Assembly: GCA_050949055.1 (NCBI GenBank)
Contig: JBMNFA010000002.1
Location: 1-64,000, forward strand
From: JAEZJZ01 sp050949055
GTDB taxonomy: Bacteria > Bacillota > UBA994 > UBA5500
Length of the DNA: 64,000 nt
Direction: 5' to 3'
A program made the position numbers and the translations under genes. The notes under the pieces were generated by a model, which had not been told where the DNA came from, made no database searches, and was given only the letters and a program-made list of their open reading frames with translations. Positions within the stretch are counted from its first letter, which is position 1, and every line of letters begins with the position of its first letter. Below, piece by piece: positions 1-7,736 of the stretch.

Positions 1-1
1 A

Positions 2-481
2 ACATTCCTTTTTCAGCCCTTTATAGTCAAGGGCTCTTCAATGGAACCCAATTATCGCTCTGGTGACTATTTAATTATAGACGAGTTATCTTATAGATTT
101 AGAGACCCTCAAAGAGGTGAAGTGATTGTTTTTGAATATCCACTCGATCCAACAAGCAAATATATTAAGAGAATAATTGGTTTACCAGGAGAAACAATTG
201 AGATAAGTGATGGCAAAATTTTTATCAAAAAAGATGATAATGAATTTATTGTTGATGAAAACATTTATTTATCAGAAAGTGATTTAGAAAAATGGACAAT
301 TAATAATAATAAAGATTCAATTACTTTAAAAGAAAATGAATATTTTGTGATGGGAGATAATAGAAATTATTCTTCTGATTCGAGGAGGTGGGGAGTTCTT
401 CCTAGAGAAAATATCACTGGAAGAATGATGTTTAGATTTTCTCCAACAGAAATATTAATAAATGCAATGTCAACAAATTAA
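2..481 (+). CDS. lepB: Signal peptidase I, 5'-truncated by window edge
   Basis: Membrane-bound type I leader peptidase that removes signal peptides from secreted proteins. The frame is open from the window edge. The codons just before the first ATG (position 41) encode VKGSSM, so the catalytic serine lies directly before that Met and the gene must begin upstream of the window. Also visible are the catalytic-lysine box (YIKRIIGLPGE) and the C-terminal GDNRNYSSDSRRWG box. The N-terminal membrane anchor is missing. Very A-rich codons, unlike the main contig. It is followed after only a few bases by a histidyl-tRNA synthetase. Family assignment is firm; the Patescibacteria-like origin is inferred from composition and style only. 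Confidence 0.9.
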   Translation, partial: TFLFQPFIVKGSSMEPNYRSGDYLIIDELSYRFRDPQRGEVIVFEYPLDPTSKYIKRIIGLPGETIEISDGKIFIKKDDNEFIVDENIYLSESDLEKWTINNNKDSITLKENEYFVMGDNRNYSSDSRRWGVLPRENITGRMMFRFSPTEILINAMSTN

Positions 482-488
482 ATAAAAT

Positions 489-954
489 ATGGCCAAAACC
501 AAAATTTCAAAGCCCAACTGGTACTCATGATATCTTGCCTCAAAATCAAGCATATTATGATAAGATTTATAAGGTAGTTAAAGATATTGCTAATTTTTAT
601 GATTTTGGAAAAATAGATACCCCTATATTGGAGGATGCCAATCTTTTTATTAGGAGCGTTGGAGAGAATACAGATATTGTTGAAAAAGAAATGTTTATAC
701 TAAAAACAAAAGGAAAAGATTACTTAGCATTAAGACCAGAGGGAACGGCTCCAATAATGAGAGCATATATTGAAAATGGATTTCTATCTCTTCCTCAACC
801 AGTAAGATTATGGTATTTTGGACCATTTTTTAGATATGAAAAACCACAAGCAGGAAGATTTAGACAATTTAATCAATTTGGAATAGAAATAATTGGAGAA
901 AGCGATCCTATTGTCGATCAAATCTTGGAATTAATGCCACTACCACTGCCTTAA
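489..954 (+). CDS. hisS: Histidyl-tRNA synthetase, N-terminal fragment with a frameshift
   Basis: Class II aminoacyl-tRNA synthetase charging tRNA-His. The natural start appears to be the ATG at 489, encoding MAKTK. One extra A in the A-run near 501-505 shifts the frame, after which FQSPTGTHDILP and the motif 2 region (RLWYFGPFFRYEKPQAGRF) continue in the other frame. The protein is cut at about residue 145 near position 930, inside the catalytic core, where the sequence switches to a transporter gene; the last few codons before the stop at 954 are not HisS. A full enzyme has about 420 residues. The frameshift could be a consensus error. Confidence 0.85.
920..936. other. Chimeric junction hisS / DASS transporter
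   Basis: Upstream the HisS frame is recognisable to about 930. From about 921 another frame reads LGINATTTALIGLS, the interior of a DASS-family transporter. The shared bases around 924-935 are compatible with a short overlap join. Neither gene has its natural end here. Confidence 0.7.
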
Positions 955-1475
955 TCGGATTATCAGTGTTGTTGTTGACCAGTGTACTTTCCTGGGAAGA
1001 TGTTAAGAAAGAAACAGGAGCTTGGGACACCTTATGTTGGTTTGCTGCTCTTGTTATGATGGCTAGTTTTCTTAATTCCTTAGGAATGATTCCTTGGTTT
1101 AGTGAAACTATGGCTAGTGTTGTTGGAGGTATGTCCTGGCTTACTGCCTTTGTTATCTTAGCTCTTGTCTATTATTACAGTCACTATTTCTTCGCCAGTA
1201 ATACAGCCCATGTTAGTGCCATGTATGCTGCTTTCCTAGCTGTAATGATTGCTGCCGGTGCTCCTGCAATGCTTGCTGCTTTAGTATTGGCTTTCTTCAG
1301 TAGTTTGTTCTCTTCCACTACCCATTATGGTACAGGACCTGCGCCAGTATTTTTTGGTTCTGGCTATGTTACTCAAGGGGAATGGTGGAGAATAGGGTTC
1401 TTTGTTTCTTTAGTTCATATCGTAATTTGGGTGTTCATTGGTGGAGCTTGGTGGAAAGTTCTTGGACTTTGGTAA
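921..1475 (+). CDS. DASS (SLC13) anion:sodium symporter, C-terminal fragment
   Basis: C-terminal part of a divalent anion:Na+ symporter (citrate, malate or 2-oxoglutarate type) of the inner membrane. The frame is open from the junction and there is no native start. Recognisable pieces are the INATTTALIG segment, the SHYFFASNTAHVSAMY stretch, the SSTTHYGTGPAPVFFGSGY motif typical of the second substrate and sodium-binding loop, and the C-terminal tryptophan-rich helix. About 180 of roughly 470 residues remain, with four to five membrane helices. It ends just before a strong terminator shared with the convergent gene downstream. The exact substrate cannot be told. Confidence 0.8.
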   Translation, partial: NLGINATTTALIGLSVLLLTSVLSWEDVKKETGAWDTLCWFAALVMMASFLNSLGMIPWFSETMASVVGGMSWLTAFVILALVYYYSHYFFASNTAHVSAMYAAFLAVMIAAGAPAMLAALVLAFFSSLFSSTTHYGTGPAPVFFGSGYVTQGEWWRIGFFVSLVHIVIWVFIGGAWWKVLGLW

Positions 1476-1481
1476 GAGCAA

Positions 1482-1521
1482 AAAAGGTGTAGATAATAGC
1501 AAAATATTATCTACACCTTTT
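1482..1521. terminator. Bidirectional intrinsic terminator
   Basis: A perfect 17-bp stem (1482-1498 with 1505-1521) and a 6-base loop. It begins with an A run and ends with a T run, so it can serve both the plus-strand transporter fragment and the convergent minus-strand membrane protein. Confidence 0.9.
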
Positions 1522-1533
1522 ATATTCTAGAAC

Positions 1534-2919
1534 TTAGATTCCCCCGATAAAGGGGATGAATAGGGCCAGGATAATTCCCATACCTAGGGCATAGCGGGAA
1601 TTTAAAAGGGGACCCATTTGCCAAGGACTATATTTACAGATACCAGACATCACTAAGGCAGTGCCGGAAAAGGGTGAAGTCATAACAGCTAGGCCAAAGG
1701 AGGCCAAAAGGACCATGGCGTAACCCTCCACTGTTAAACCTAAGGTTTGAGCACTAACCGTAGTAGCAAAGGTAGCGCAGGTTATCACAGGGTGAACCCC
1801 TAGTACTGCTAAGAGAACTATGATGCAAATGATTAATAAAATTGCCAAAAAGGGAATAGTAATTGTATTCAGATGGAGAAGAGTGGGGATTAATTTTCCT
1901 ATCCCAGTTATCTCTAGTGCTTTACCGAAAAAACCTGCAGCTGCAAAGATAATGATTTCATCTTTTTTATCTAATAGGCCAACCTGATAATAATTTTTCA
2001 ATTCATTTTGATAGATAGCCATCTTCCCTTGTACTATGGCCAGACCAAGAGGGTAAATAATTGCCACAATAGGTACAATCACTAAAATATTTAAATCAGT
2101 AAAAATATTTAAAAGAAGTACAAAAGAAATCAAAAGGCTAAAGATACCTACTAGCTTCCAAAGATTTTTCTTATCTTGGGAGGTAAGGTCTAGTAAAACT
2201 GCCTTTTCCAATTCGCTGACCAAGTCATTTTCTTTTTTCATGGTTGTTATTGTAGTTAATAACCAATTACTAAGGAGGATAAGTATTGATATTGATAATC
2301 CAAGGGGTACGATGCTAATCCAGGGTATATCTAAGGAATGAATAATTACAGCTACTGCAACATAGTTAGGAGACCAAAAAAGAGCCGCCAGGTTACCTCT
2401 TAACATAGAACGGAAAAGAATGCGTTCATAATCTAAACTTGCTTTTTTCTGGTAAAGCAAATTATAAACTACTTGCATTGCCCCTAGATTTAAAAGGGAG
2501 GCTAAGAAAAATGTCAATAGGGCGGAAAAGTTAGCTAAAGTAACGGTATTTTTAATATATTTTAGAGAAAATTTTTCAAGGGAACTTTGGTAATTTTCAT
2601 ATTTTAGGGGAAAACTTAAGAAAGGTAAGGAAATAAATAGAGCCACTAGACCGGTATTTGAGCCTAGGGCACTAACCCAATGTTCAAGGTCCGCATTAAA
2701 GTAAAGAAGCATAGCACTGCCTATAATTAAAAGAACTAGGGAGATATTACGATTAGATTTATTTGCTACTGGAAAAGATTGAATAAGAATAATCACTATG
2801 AAGAATGCTGTTAAGGGGAGAAAAAAAATATTATAGATAAAGGCCGAGAGAATATAGATCAATCCAAAGATTATTAGAACAAGCTGTCTAGAGTTTTTAA
2901 ACAAGTCTGTTTTAAACAT
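1534..2919 (-). CDS. Polytopic membrane protein, possible ion-transporter-type permease
   Basis: A 461-residue very hydrophobic protein with about 11-12 predicted membrane spans. I do not recognise a named family. The general plan, two blocks of helices separated by a charged cytoplasmic loop (around residues 225-250, rich in K, E and D), resembles permeases of the IT/ArsB/NhaC type. A segment near residue 370 (LGVHPVITCATFATTVSA) and a late S-P-F-S-G motif recall substrate-binding re-entrant loops. A start at the ATG complementary to 2917-2919 is supported by an AAGAGG about 11 bases upstream and an extended -10 on the same strand at 2951-2960. It stands alone, divergent from hpt. Confidence 0.6.
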   Translation of the reverse strand: MFKTDLFKNSRQLVLIIFGLIYILSAFIYNIFFLPLTAFFIVIILIQSFPVANKSNRNISLVLLIIGSAMLLYFNADLEHWVSALGSNTGLVALFISLPFLSFPLKYENYQSSLEKFSLKYIKNTVTLANFSALLTFFLASLLNLGAMQVVYNLLYQKKASLDYERILFRSMLRGNLAALFWSPNYVAVAVIIHSLDIPWISIVPLGLSISILILLSNWLLTTITTMKKENDLVSELEKAVLLDLTSQDKKNLWKLVGIFSLLISFVLLLNIFTDLNILVIVPIVAIIYPLGLAIVQGKMAIYQNELKNYYQVGLLDKKDEIIIFAAAGFFGKALEITGIGKLIPTLLHLNTITIPFLAILLIICIIVLLAVLGVHPVITCATFATTVSAQTLGLTVEGYAMVLLASFGLAVMTSPFSGTALVMSGICKYSPWQMGPLLNSRYALGMGIILALFIPFIGGI

Positions 2920-2950
2920 TTAAAGCACAACCTCTTTTCTATATACCACG

Positions 2951-2960
2951 ATTATAGCAT
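2951..2960 (-). promoter_or_regulatory. Extended -10 promoter for the membrane protein gene
   Basis: On the minus strand the sequence reads TGC TATAAT, an extended -10 element, about 30 bp upstream of the start codon. No good -35 is present, as expected for extended -10 promoters. Confidence 0.5.
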
Positions 2961-2963
2961 ACA

Positions 2964-2992
2964 TTGACATAAAGTAGGCTCGTTGATATAAT
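2964..2992 (+). promoter_or_regulatory. Consensus SigA promoter for hpt-guaA
   Basis: TTGACA at 2964-2969, a 17-bp spacer and TATAAT at 2987-2992: a perfect match to the housekeeping consensus. It lies 60 bp upstream of the hpt start. Confidence 0.9.
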
Positions 2993-3051
2993 TTTGGCGT
3001 GTTTAAAGGGTATATAAATAGATGCACTTATAGAGGAGGCGGGCTTTAAAG

Positions 3052-3588
3052 ATGGATAAATATACAAAGAAAGTACTGATTTCTGAGGAAAAAATTAAGG
3101 AAAAAATTGAGGAAATTGGCGCCCAAATAAGCAAGGATTACCAAGGAAAGGACCTTTTGATGATTTGCGTTTTAAAAGGTGCTGTAGTATTCATGGCTGA
3201 CTTAATCAGGGAAGTTAAAATACCCGTTGATATTGACTTTATGGCTGTTTCTAGCTATGGATCTTCCACTTCTTCCTCTGGGGTAGTAAGAATATTAAAA
3301 GACCTCAATGAAAGCATTGAAAACAAACATATAATAATCGTGGAAGATATTGTTGATACTGGTCTAACTTTGAAGTACCTAGTTGAAAACTTGAAAAGCA
3401 GAGGTCCAGCCAGTATTAAAATCTGTACCTTTTTAGATAAACCAGAAAGAAGAAAGGCTGATATAACACCAGATTATTGTGGCTATTCTATTCCCGATGA
3501 ATTTGTAGTAGGTTATGGCTTAGATTTTGCGGAGAAATACCGCAATCTTCCTTATGTTGCTGTCCTAGATCCAGAAGCATATAAATAA
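3052..3588 (+). CDS. hpt: Hypoxanthine phosphoribosyltransferase
   Basis: Cytoplasmic purine salvage enzyme joining hypoxanthine or guanine to PRPP to give IMP or GMP. It has 178 residues, the normal length. The PRPP-binding loop is clear (IIIVEDIVDTGLTL, about residues 100-113), as are the flexible-loop SSYGSST segment and the C-terminal purine-binding region around VVGYGLDFAEKYRNLP. The ATG at 3052 follows a GAGGAGG. It precedes guaA by 70 bp with a terminator-like hairpin between, so both purine genes probably share the consensus promoter upstream with partial read-through. Confidence 0.93.
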   Translation: MDKYTKKVLISEEKIKEKIEEIGAQISKDYQGKDLLMICVLKGAVVFMADLIREVKIPVDIDFMAVSSYGSSTSSSGVVRILKDLNESIENKHIIIVEDIVDTGLTLKYLVENLKSRGPASIKICTFLDKPERRKADITPDYCGYSIPDEFVVGYGLDFAEKYRNLPYVAVLDPEAYK

Positions 3589-3597
3589 GACAAGTTC

Positions 3598-3626
3598 GAT
3601 ACCCCACAGGGGGTATCTTCTTTATT
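3598..3626 (+). terminator. Attenuator-like hairpin between hpt and guaA
   Basis: An 8-bp perfect stem (GATACCCC at 3598-3605 with GGGGTATC at 3610-3617) with an ACAG loop, followed by a T-rich tail. It is placed between two genes of one pathway. I see no purine riboswitch aptamer in the short gap. Confidence 0.65.
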
Positions 3627-3658
3627 AATATTATGAACCAACTTGAGGAGGCCTAATA

Positions 3659-5212
3659 ATGGATTGGGGAAAACATGATACCGTGTTAGTACTAGATTTT
3701 GGAGGCCAGACCAATCAACTGATAACAAAACGATTGAGGGATTTAAATGTCTATTCGGAAATGTTACCTTACAATGTATTCCTAGAAACAATTAAGGGAT
3801 ATAATCCTAAGGGTATTATTTTTTCTGGCGGCCCAGCTAGTGTTTATGGAGAAAACTCTCCCAAATGTGATCCCGAGATATTGAAATTAGGTATTCCCAT
3901 ATTAGGTATATGTTACGGTATGCAATTAATAACCCACCTACTGGGTGGCACTGTAGAAAAGGCCACCACTCGGGAATATGGTAAAGCCATTATGAAGGCC
4001 GATAACCAGAGCAAACTTTTTTTAAATATGGATAATGAGCAAGAGTGTTGGATGAGTCACGGGGATTATATTTCTATGGTTCCTGAAGGCTTTATCAGTA
4101 TCGGACAAACAGCCCATACACCCTTTGCGGCCTTTGCCAATGAGGAGAAAGCCCTTTATGGAGTCCAATTTCATCCCGAGGTAAAACATACTGTCAATGG
4201 TACGAAAATATTAGAAAACTTTTTATTCGAAATATGTAAGTGTCAGGCAGACTGGACTATGGGTTGCTTTATTTGTGAAGAGATTGAAAGTATTCGCCAA
4301 AAAGTAGGTAATAAAAAAGTTATCTGCGGGTTAAGTGGTGGTATAGACTCCTCAGTAGCAGCAATCTTAGTACATAAAGCTATAGGAGATAAACTAACCT
4401 GTATCTTTGTTGATCATGGATTTATGAGAAAGAACGAACCTGAGCAGGTTAAGGAGCAGGTTAAGGAAATCTTTGGAGAGAAATTTGGTATCCCCTTAGA
4501 CTTTGTGGATGCCAAGGAAAGATTTTTAAATAAAGTAGCTGGTATTACTGATCCCGAGGAAAAAAGAAAAATAATTGGGGAAGAGTTTATCAGGGTATTT
4601 GAAGAAGAAGCAGCTAAGCTTGGTAATATTGAATTTTTAGTTCAAGGCACCCTTTATTCTGATGTTATTGAAAGTGGTACAGAAACAGCGGAAACCATTA
4701 AAAGTCATCATAATGTGGGTGGCCTTCCCGAAGATATGAAATTCCAATTAGTCGAACCTCTGAGAAATCTATTTAAAGATGAAGTAAGACAGGTAGCCAG
4801 AGAATTAGGCTTACCTTCTGAGATTGTTAATCGTCAACCTTTCCCGGGACCTGGTTTAGCCATTAGAATCATTGGTGAAATAACTCCAGAAAGATTGGAT
4901 ATTTTAAGAGAAGCTGATAGGATAATTTTAGAGGAAATTAGAAAGGCTGGCCTTTATGAAAAAATCTGGCAGACTTTTGCTATATTACCTACCATTAAAT
5001 CAGTAGGAGTAATGGGTGATGGTAGGACCTATGCTTATCCAATAGTTTTTCGGGCTGTAGAAAGCGATGATGCCTTGAGTGCTGATTGGGCAAAGCTACC
5101 CTATGATTTATTAGAGAAAATTTCTAATAGAATCGTTAACGAAGTTGAACATGTTAATCGAGTAGTTTTTGACATAACTAGCAAGCCCCCTGGGACAATA
5201 GAGTGGGAGTAA
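3659..5212 (+). CDS. guaA: GMP synthase (glutamine-hydrolysing)
   Basis: Makes GMP from XMP, ATP and glutamine. The 517 residues cover the whole enzyme. The N-terminal class I amidotransferase has the oxyanion strand GGPASVYGE, nucleophile Cys in GICYGMQL and the His/Glu pair in GVQFHPEV. The ATP pyrophosphatase domain has P-loop GLSGGIDSSV at about residue 223. The C-terminal dimerisation domain ends in KPPGTIEWE, the conserved PPxTIEWE end. The ATG at 3659 follows a GAGGAGG. It is preceded by hpt, consistent with purine metabolism. Confidence 0.96.
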   Translation: MDWGKHDTVLVLDFGGQTNQLITKRLRDLNVYSEMLPYNVFLETIKGYNPKGIIFSGGPASVYGENSPKCDPEILKLGIPILGICYGMQLITHLLGGTVEKATTREYGKAIMKADNQSKLFLNMDNEQECWMSHGDYISMVPEGFISIGQTAHTPFAAFANEEKALYGVQFHPEVKHTVNGTKILENFLFEICKCQADWTMGCFICEEIESIRQKVGNKKVICGLSGGIDSSVAAILVHKAIGDKLTCIFVDHGFMRKNEPEQVKEQVKEIFGEKFGIPLDFVDAKERFLNKVAGITDPEEKRKIIGEEFIRVFEEEAAKLGNIEFLVQGTLYSDVIESGTETAETIKSHHNVGGLPEDMKFQLVEPLRNLFKDEVRQVARELGLPSEIVNRQPFPGPGLAIRIIGEITPERLDILREADRIILEEIRKAGLYEKIWQTFAILPTIKSVGVMGDGRTYAYPIVFRAVESDDALSADWAKLPYDLLEKISNRIVNEVEHVNRVVFDITSKPPGTIEWE

Positions 5213-5289
5213 CCCATTTTAAGTAGTACCCCATGTCTGTTTCAAGGGGAAGGAGTTTTTTGGAAACTCAAGGGTCAGGAGGGGAAAAA

Positions 5290-5562
5290 ATGGCAAAGCA
5301 ACACATCTATCTCTGTATTGACCTAAAATCCTTTTATGCTTCCGTAGAATGTGTAGAGCGTGGGTTGGACCCCATGACTACTAACCTGGTGGTTGCAGAT
5401 CCAGAACGCTCAGAAAAAACTATTTGTCTCGCAATTACTCCCGCCATGAAGTCCCTGGGCATTCGTAATCGTTGTCGTGTGTTTGAAATACCGAAGAATA
5501 TCGAATACATTATGGCTCCTCCTAGAATGCAGAAATACATTGACTATGCTGCCGACTGGTAG
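5290..5562 (+). CDS. Y-family DNA polymerase (DinB/UmuC-like), N-terminal fragment
   Basis: First about 88 residues of a translesion polymerase. It begins IYLCIDLKSFYASVECVERG, the metal-binding first strand with the steric-gate aromatic, followed by the palm region up to KYIDYAAD. It starts at the ATG at 5290 behind AGGAGGGG. The reading frame stops at 5562 because the sequence switches to an unrelated gene near 5550. A complete protein has 350-420 residues, so the catalytic SIDE motif is missing. Whether this is DinB or a UmuC-type protein cannot be decided from the fragment. Confidence 0.8.
   Translation: MAKQHIYLCIDLKSFYASVECVERGLDPMTTNLVVADPERSEKTICLAITPAMKSLGIRNRCRVFEIPKNIEYIMAPPRMQKYIDYAADW
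5545..5560. other. Chimeric junction Y-polymerase / DUF4301
   Basis: The polymerase frame is recognisable up to about 5552. From about 5553 a different frame reads RLVEGALYAKMKDGT, the interior of a DUF4301 protein. Codon style shifts from A/T-ending to mixed. Confidence 0.7.
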
Positions 5563-6551
5563 AGGGTGCCCTTTACGCCAAAATGAAGGATGGTACCATC
5601 TCCATCGTGGTTTCCGTCTCGCCGGAGCATCTCGAAGGATTCAAGGGATTGTCTGACTCGGTCAAGGAGAGGTATGAACAACGTTACGGAGTGAAGTATT
5701 CGATCCATTTTACGCTCCAGTCACCTTCAACCGATACCATTGCTGCTACTGAGGAGAACAAGCCTTTCCGCAAAGCAGATGGCTCTCTGCTTTTCCGTCC
5801 CGGAGGACATGGTGCTCTGATCCAGAATGTCAATGAGATTGATTCGGATATCGTTGTAATAAAGAATATAGACAATGTAGTTAAAGAGGATTTTATCGAG
5901 CAGACCGTACTATGGAAAAAGTTACTTATCGGTAAACTCGTTATACTTCGCGAACGTTGTTTCGACTATATCGCACGTCTCGACAATGCGCTCAAAATAG
6001 GTTGCAAAGATGATATCGTAGCTTTGTGTAATGAGGTTTCCGGTTTTCTTGACGAACAATTCTGCATTACCTTGCCTGAAAAAATTCCTTATGAACTGCT
6101 TCCCGTATTGCTTCGTTCCAAGCTCGACCGTCCTGTCAGAGTTTGCGGCATGGTACGCAATCAAGGTGAGCCCGGAGGAGGACCTTTCATAGTCAGGGAT
6201 GCGGATGGTTGTACTTCTCTTCAGATACTTGAGAGCGTAGAGCTCAATCCTTCGGATCCTCGTACAGCCGGACTCTTTGCTTCCGGTACCCACTTCAATC
6301 CTGTGGATCTGGTATGCTCGATTACCGATGTAGAGGGCAAAAGGTATGACCTCTCCCGTTTTGTCAATGATGATGCCGGTTTTATCTCCTCCAAAAGCTA
6401 TGAGGGACGCAAACTCAAGGCACTTGAGCTTCCCGGTCTCTGGAATGGGGCGATGAGCAACTGGAACACCACCTTCGTTGAGGTCCCCCTTATAACATTC
6501 AACCCTGTAAAAACGGTTGCCGACCTGCTCCGCAAAGAGCATCTTGGCTGA
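5553..6551 (+). CDS. DUF4301 family protein, 5'-truncated
   Basis: About 332 residues of a DUF4301 protein, a family I know chiefly from Bacteroidota and whose function is not established. The frame is open upstream of the first ATG (5583) back to the junction, so the true N-terminus is lost. Recognisable segments are HFTLQSPSTDTIA (residues about 50-62) and RPGGHGALIQN followed by DIVVIKNIDNV, a nucleotidyltransferase-like GGHG region. The natural end is at 6551. A short run follows that could be the start of another Bacteroidota membrane protein before the contig switches again. Confidence 0.75.
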   Translation, partial: RLVEGALYAKMKDGTISIVVSVSPEHLEGFKGLSDSVKERYEQRYGVKYSIHFTLQSPSTDTIAATEENKPFRKADGSLLFRPGGHGALIQNVNEIDSDIVVIKNIDNVVKEDFIEQTVLWKKLLIGKLVILRERCFDYIARLDNALKIGCKDDIVALCNEVSGFLDEQFCITLPEKIPYELLPVLLRSKLDRPVRVCGMVRNQGEPGGGPFIVRDADGCTSLQILESVELNPSDPRTAGLFASGTHFNPVDLVCSITDVEGKRYDLSRFVNDDAGFISSKSYEGRKLKALELPGLWNGAMSNWNTTFVEVPLITFNPVKTVADLLRKEHLG

Positions 6552-6565
6552 TAAGAACTCAGATT

Positions 6566-6660
6566 ATGAAAAGAAAGCTATCCTCAATAAAGAGTAACTT
6601 GTTCACAAGGCTTCTCGCCTTCATTTTTCCTTCTATAATTCTTGCGCTATGTTTCCTGTG
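6566..6660 (+). CDS. Start of an unidentified membrane protein, cut at the junction
   Basis: An ATG at 6566 begins MKRKLSSIKSN followed by a hydrophobic stretch, the look of an N-terminal signal anchor. The frame loses sense at about 6640-6660, where GC-rich comEC sequence begins. Only some 25-30 residues belong to it and nothing more can be said about identity. Confidence 0.3.
6636..6660. other. Chimeric junction into the main Bacillota contig
   Basis: Base composition rises sharply here and the comEC frame becomes recognisable (FPVLLAGGVLYL). comEC has lost its N-terminal half, so the join is inside a gene on this side. Confidence 0.65.
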
Positions 6661-7736
6661 TTGTTGGCGGGTGGAGTGCTGTATTTGTGTTGTGCACCGT
6701 TGTTTGCGGGGGTTATCGCCTGCTTGTATCAGGCGATACTGCGTTTGGTGGATTGGTTGGCGGAGATCCCGGCCATGAGTTTCAGTACGGGTCAGCCCCC
6801 AGTCCCTTTGGTGATGTTGGCTGTGGTGCTACTCTTCTTACTTTGGCGGCTACAGAGTCCACGCCAGCGAGCATGGCTGTTCACCGGCTGGTTGACGGTG
6901 ATACTGCTGGCACTCTCCTGGCAACCGCTGTCCCGGTTTGTGCTGAATCGCTACCAATTGTCCGTGCTCTCAGTAGGACAGGGTGTCAGTACTGTGTTAC
7001 ACTTGCCTGGAGGCAAAGCCCTCCTATTTGATGTGGGTGGAGCAGGCGATAGGGTTGGCGAAAACATCATCGTTCCCTATCTGCGTCATCAAGGCACGCT
7101 GAGTGTGGGCGGCATCTTTCTTTCGCACTCGATCGACAGATCACGACCATGTCTGTGGCCTCCGGGCGGTGCTGGAAGCCTTTTCGGTCGAACAGATCTA
7201 CGTATCCCATCTGGCCGAGAAACAGGATTGGTACGGCGAGCTGGACGACCTTGCTGGGCGGAGACGTCTTGATGTCCCTGCAGGACACCTTGTGGGCGGG
7301 AGACTCCTTAGTCGAGCAGGCACTGCGCATATCGGTGCTGCATCCGACTGCTGCACTCGCTCAGTCGCCCAACGAGGACTCACTGGTGTTGCAGCTATCC
7401 TGGCCTAATCTGCAGGTATTGCTGCCAGGGGATATTGGCAGCTACACGGACGAGGCTGCCGTTTTGCCAAGGGTGAAGCAGCCCCTCGATATTCTGTTGG
7501 TGGCCCACCATGGCAGCGCCGGCAGCAGTCACGAACAGTGGTTGAGTGCGCTCAGGCCAACAGTGAGCATCATTTCCACCGGGGCCAATCGCTACGGTCA
7601 CCCGGCGCCAGCAGCGCTGATGCGGTTGCACCGGTACTCAGGCCGCGTTTTGCGCACGGATCATTCAGGAGCCATTTCGGTTTGGACTGACCTACGCCGC
7701 TATCGAGTGAGAGAATGGAGGGGGAGTGGCAGGTGA
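6643..7736 (+). pseudogene. comEC: ComEC/Rec2 competence protein, C-terminal half, two frameshifts
   Basis: ComEC is the inner-membrane channel that carries single-stranded DNA into the cell. Only the C-terminal part is present: the last membrane helices, then the metallo-beta-lactamase domain beginning YQLSVLSVGQG. Three frames must be joined. The first ends at the metal-binding SH near 7128. The second gives DHDHVCGLRAVLEAF and DWYGELDDL. The third gives VLLPGDI, LLVAHHGSAGSS and ISTGANRYGHP. The first shift coincides with a tandem TCGATCGA; removing one copy restores SHSTDHDHVCG. The second lies within about 7230-7260. The stop overlaps the holA start. Real decay and contig-end sequence errors are both possible. 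Confidence 0.8.

Noticed and set aside
3589..3658. Purine riboswitch between hpt and guaA
   Set aside because: The gap is only 70 bases and holds a simple hairpin; the conserved three-way junction of the purine aptamer is not there.
1..6645. Genomic island gained by horizontal transfer
   Set aside because: No integrase, tRNA target or direct repeats, and genes are truncated on both sides of each join, which points to misassembly.
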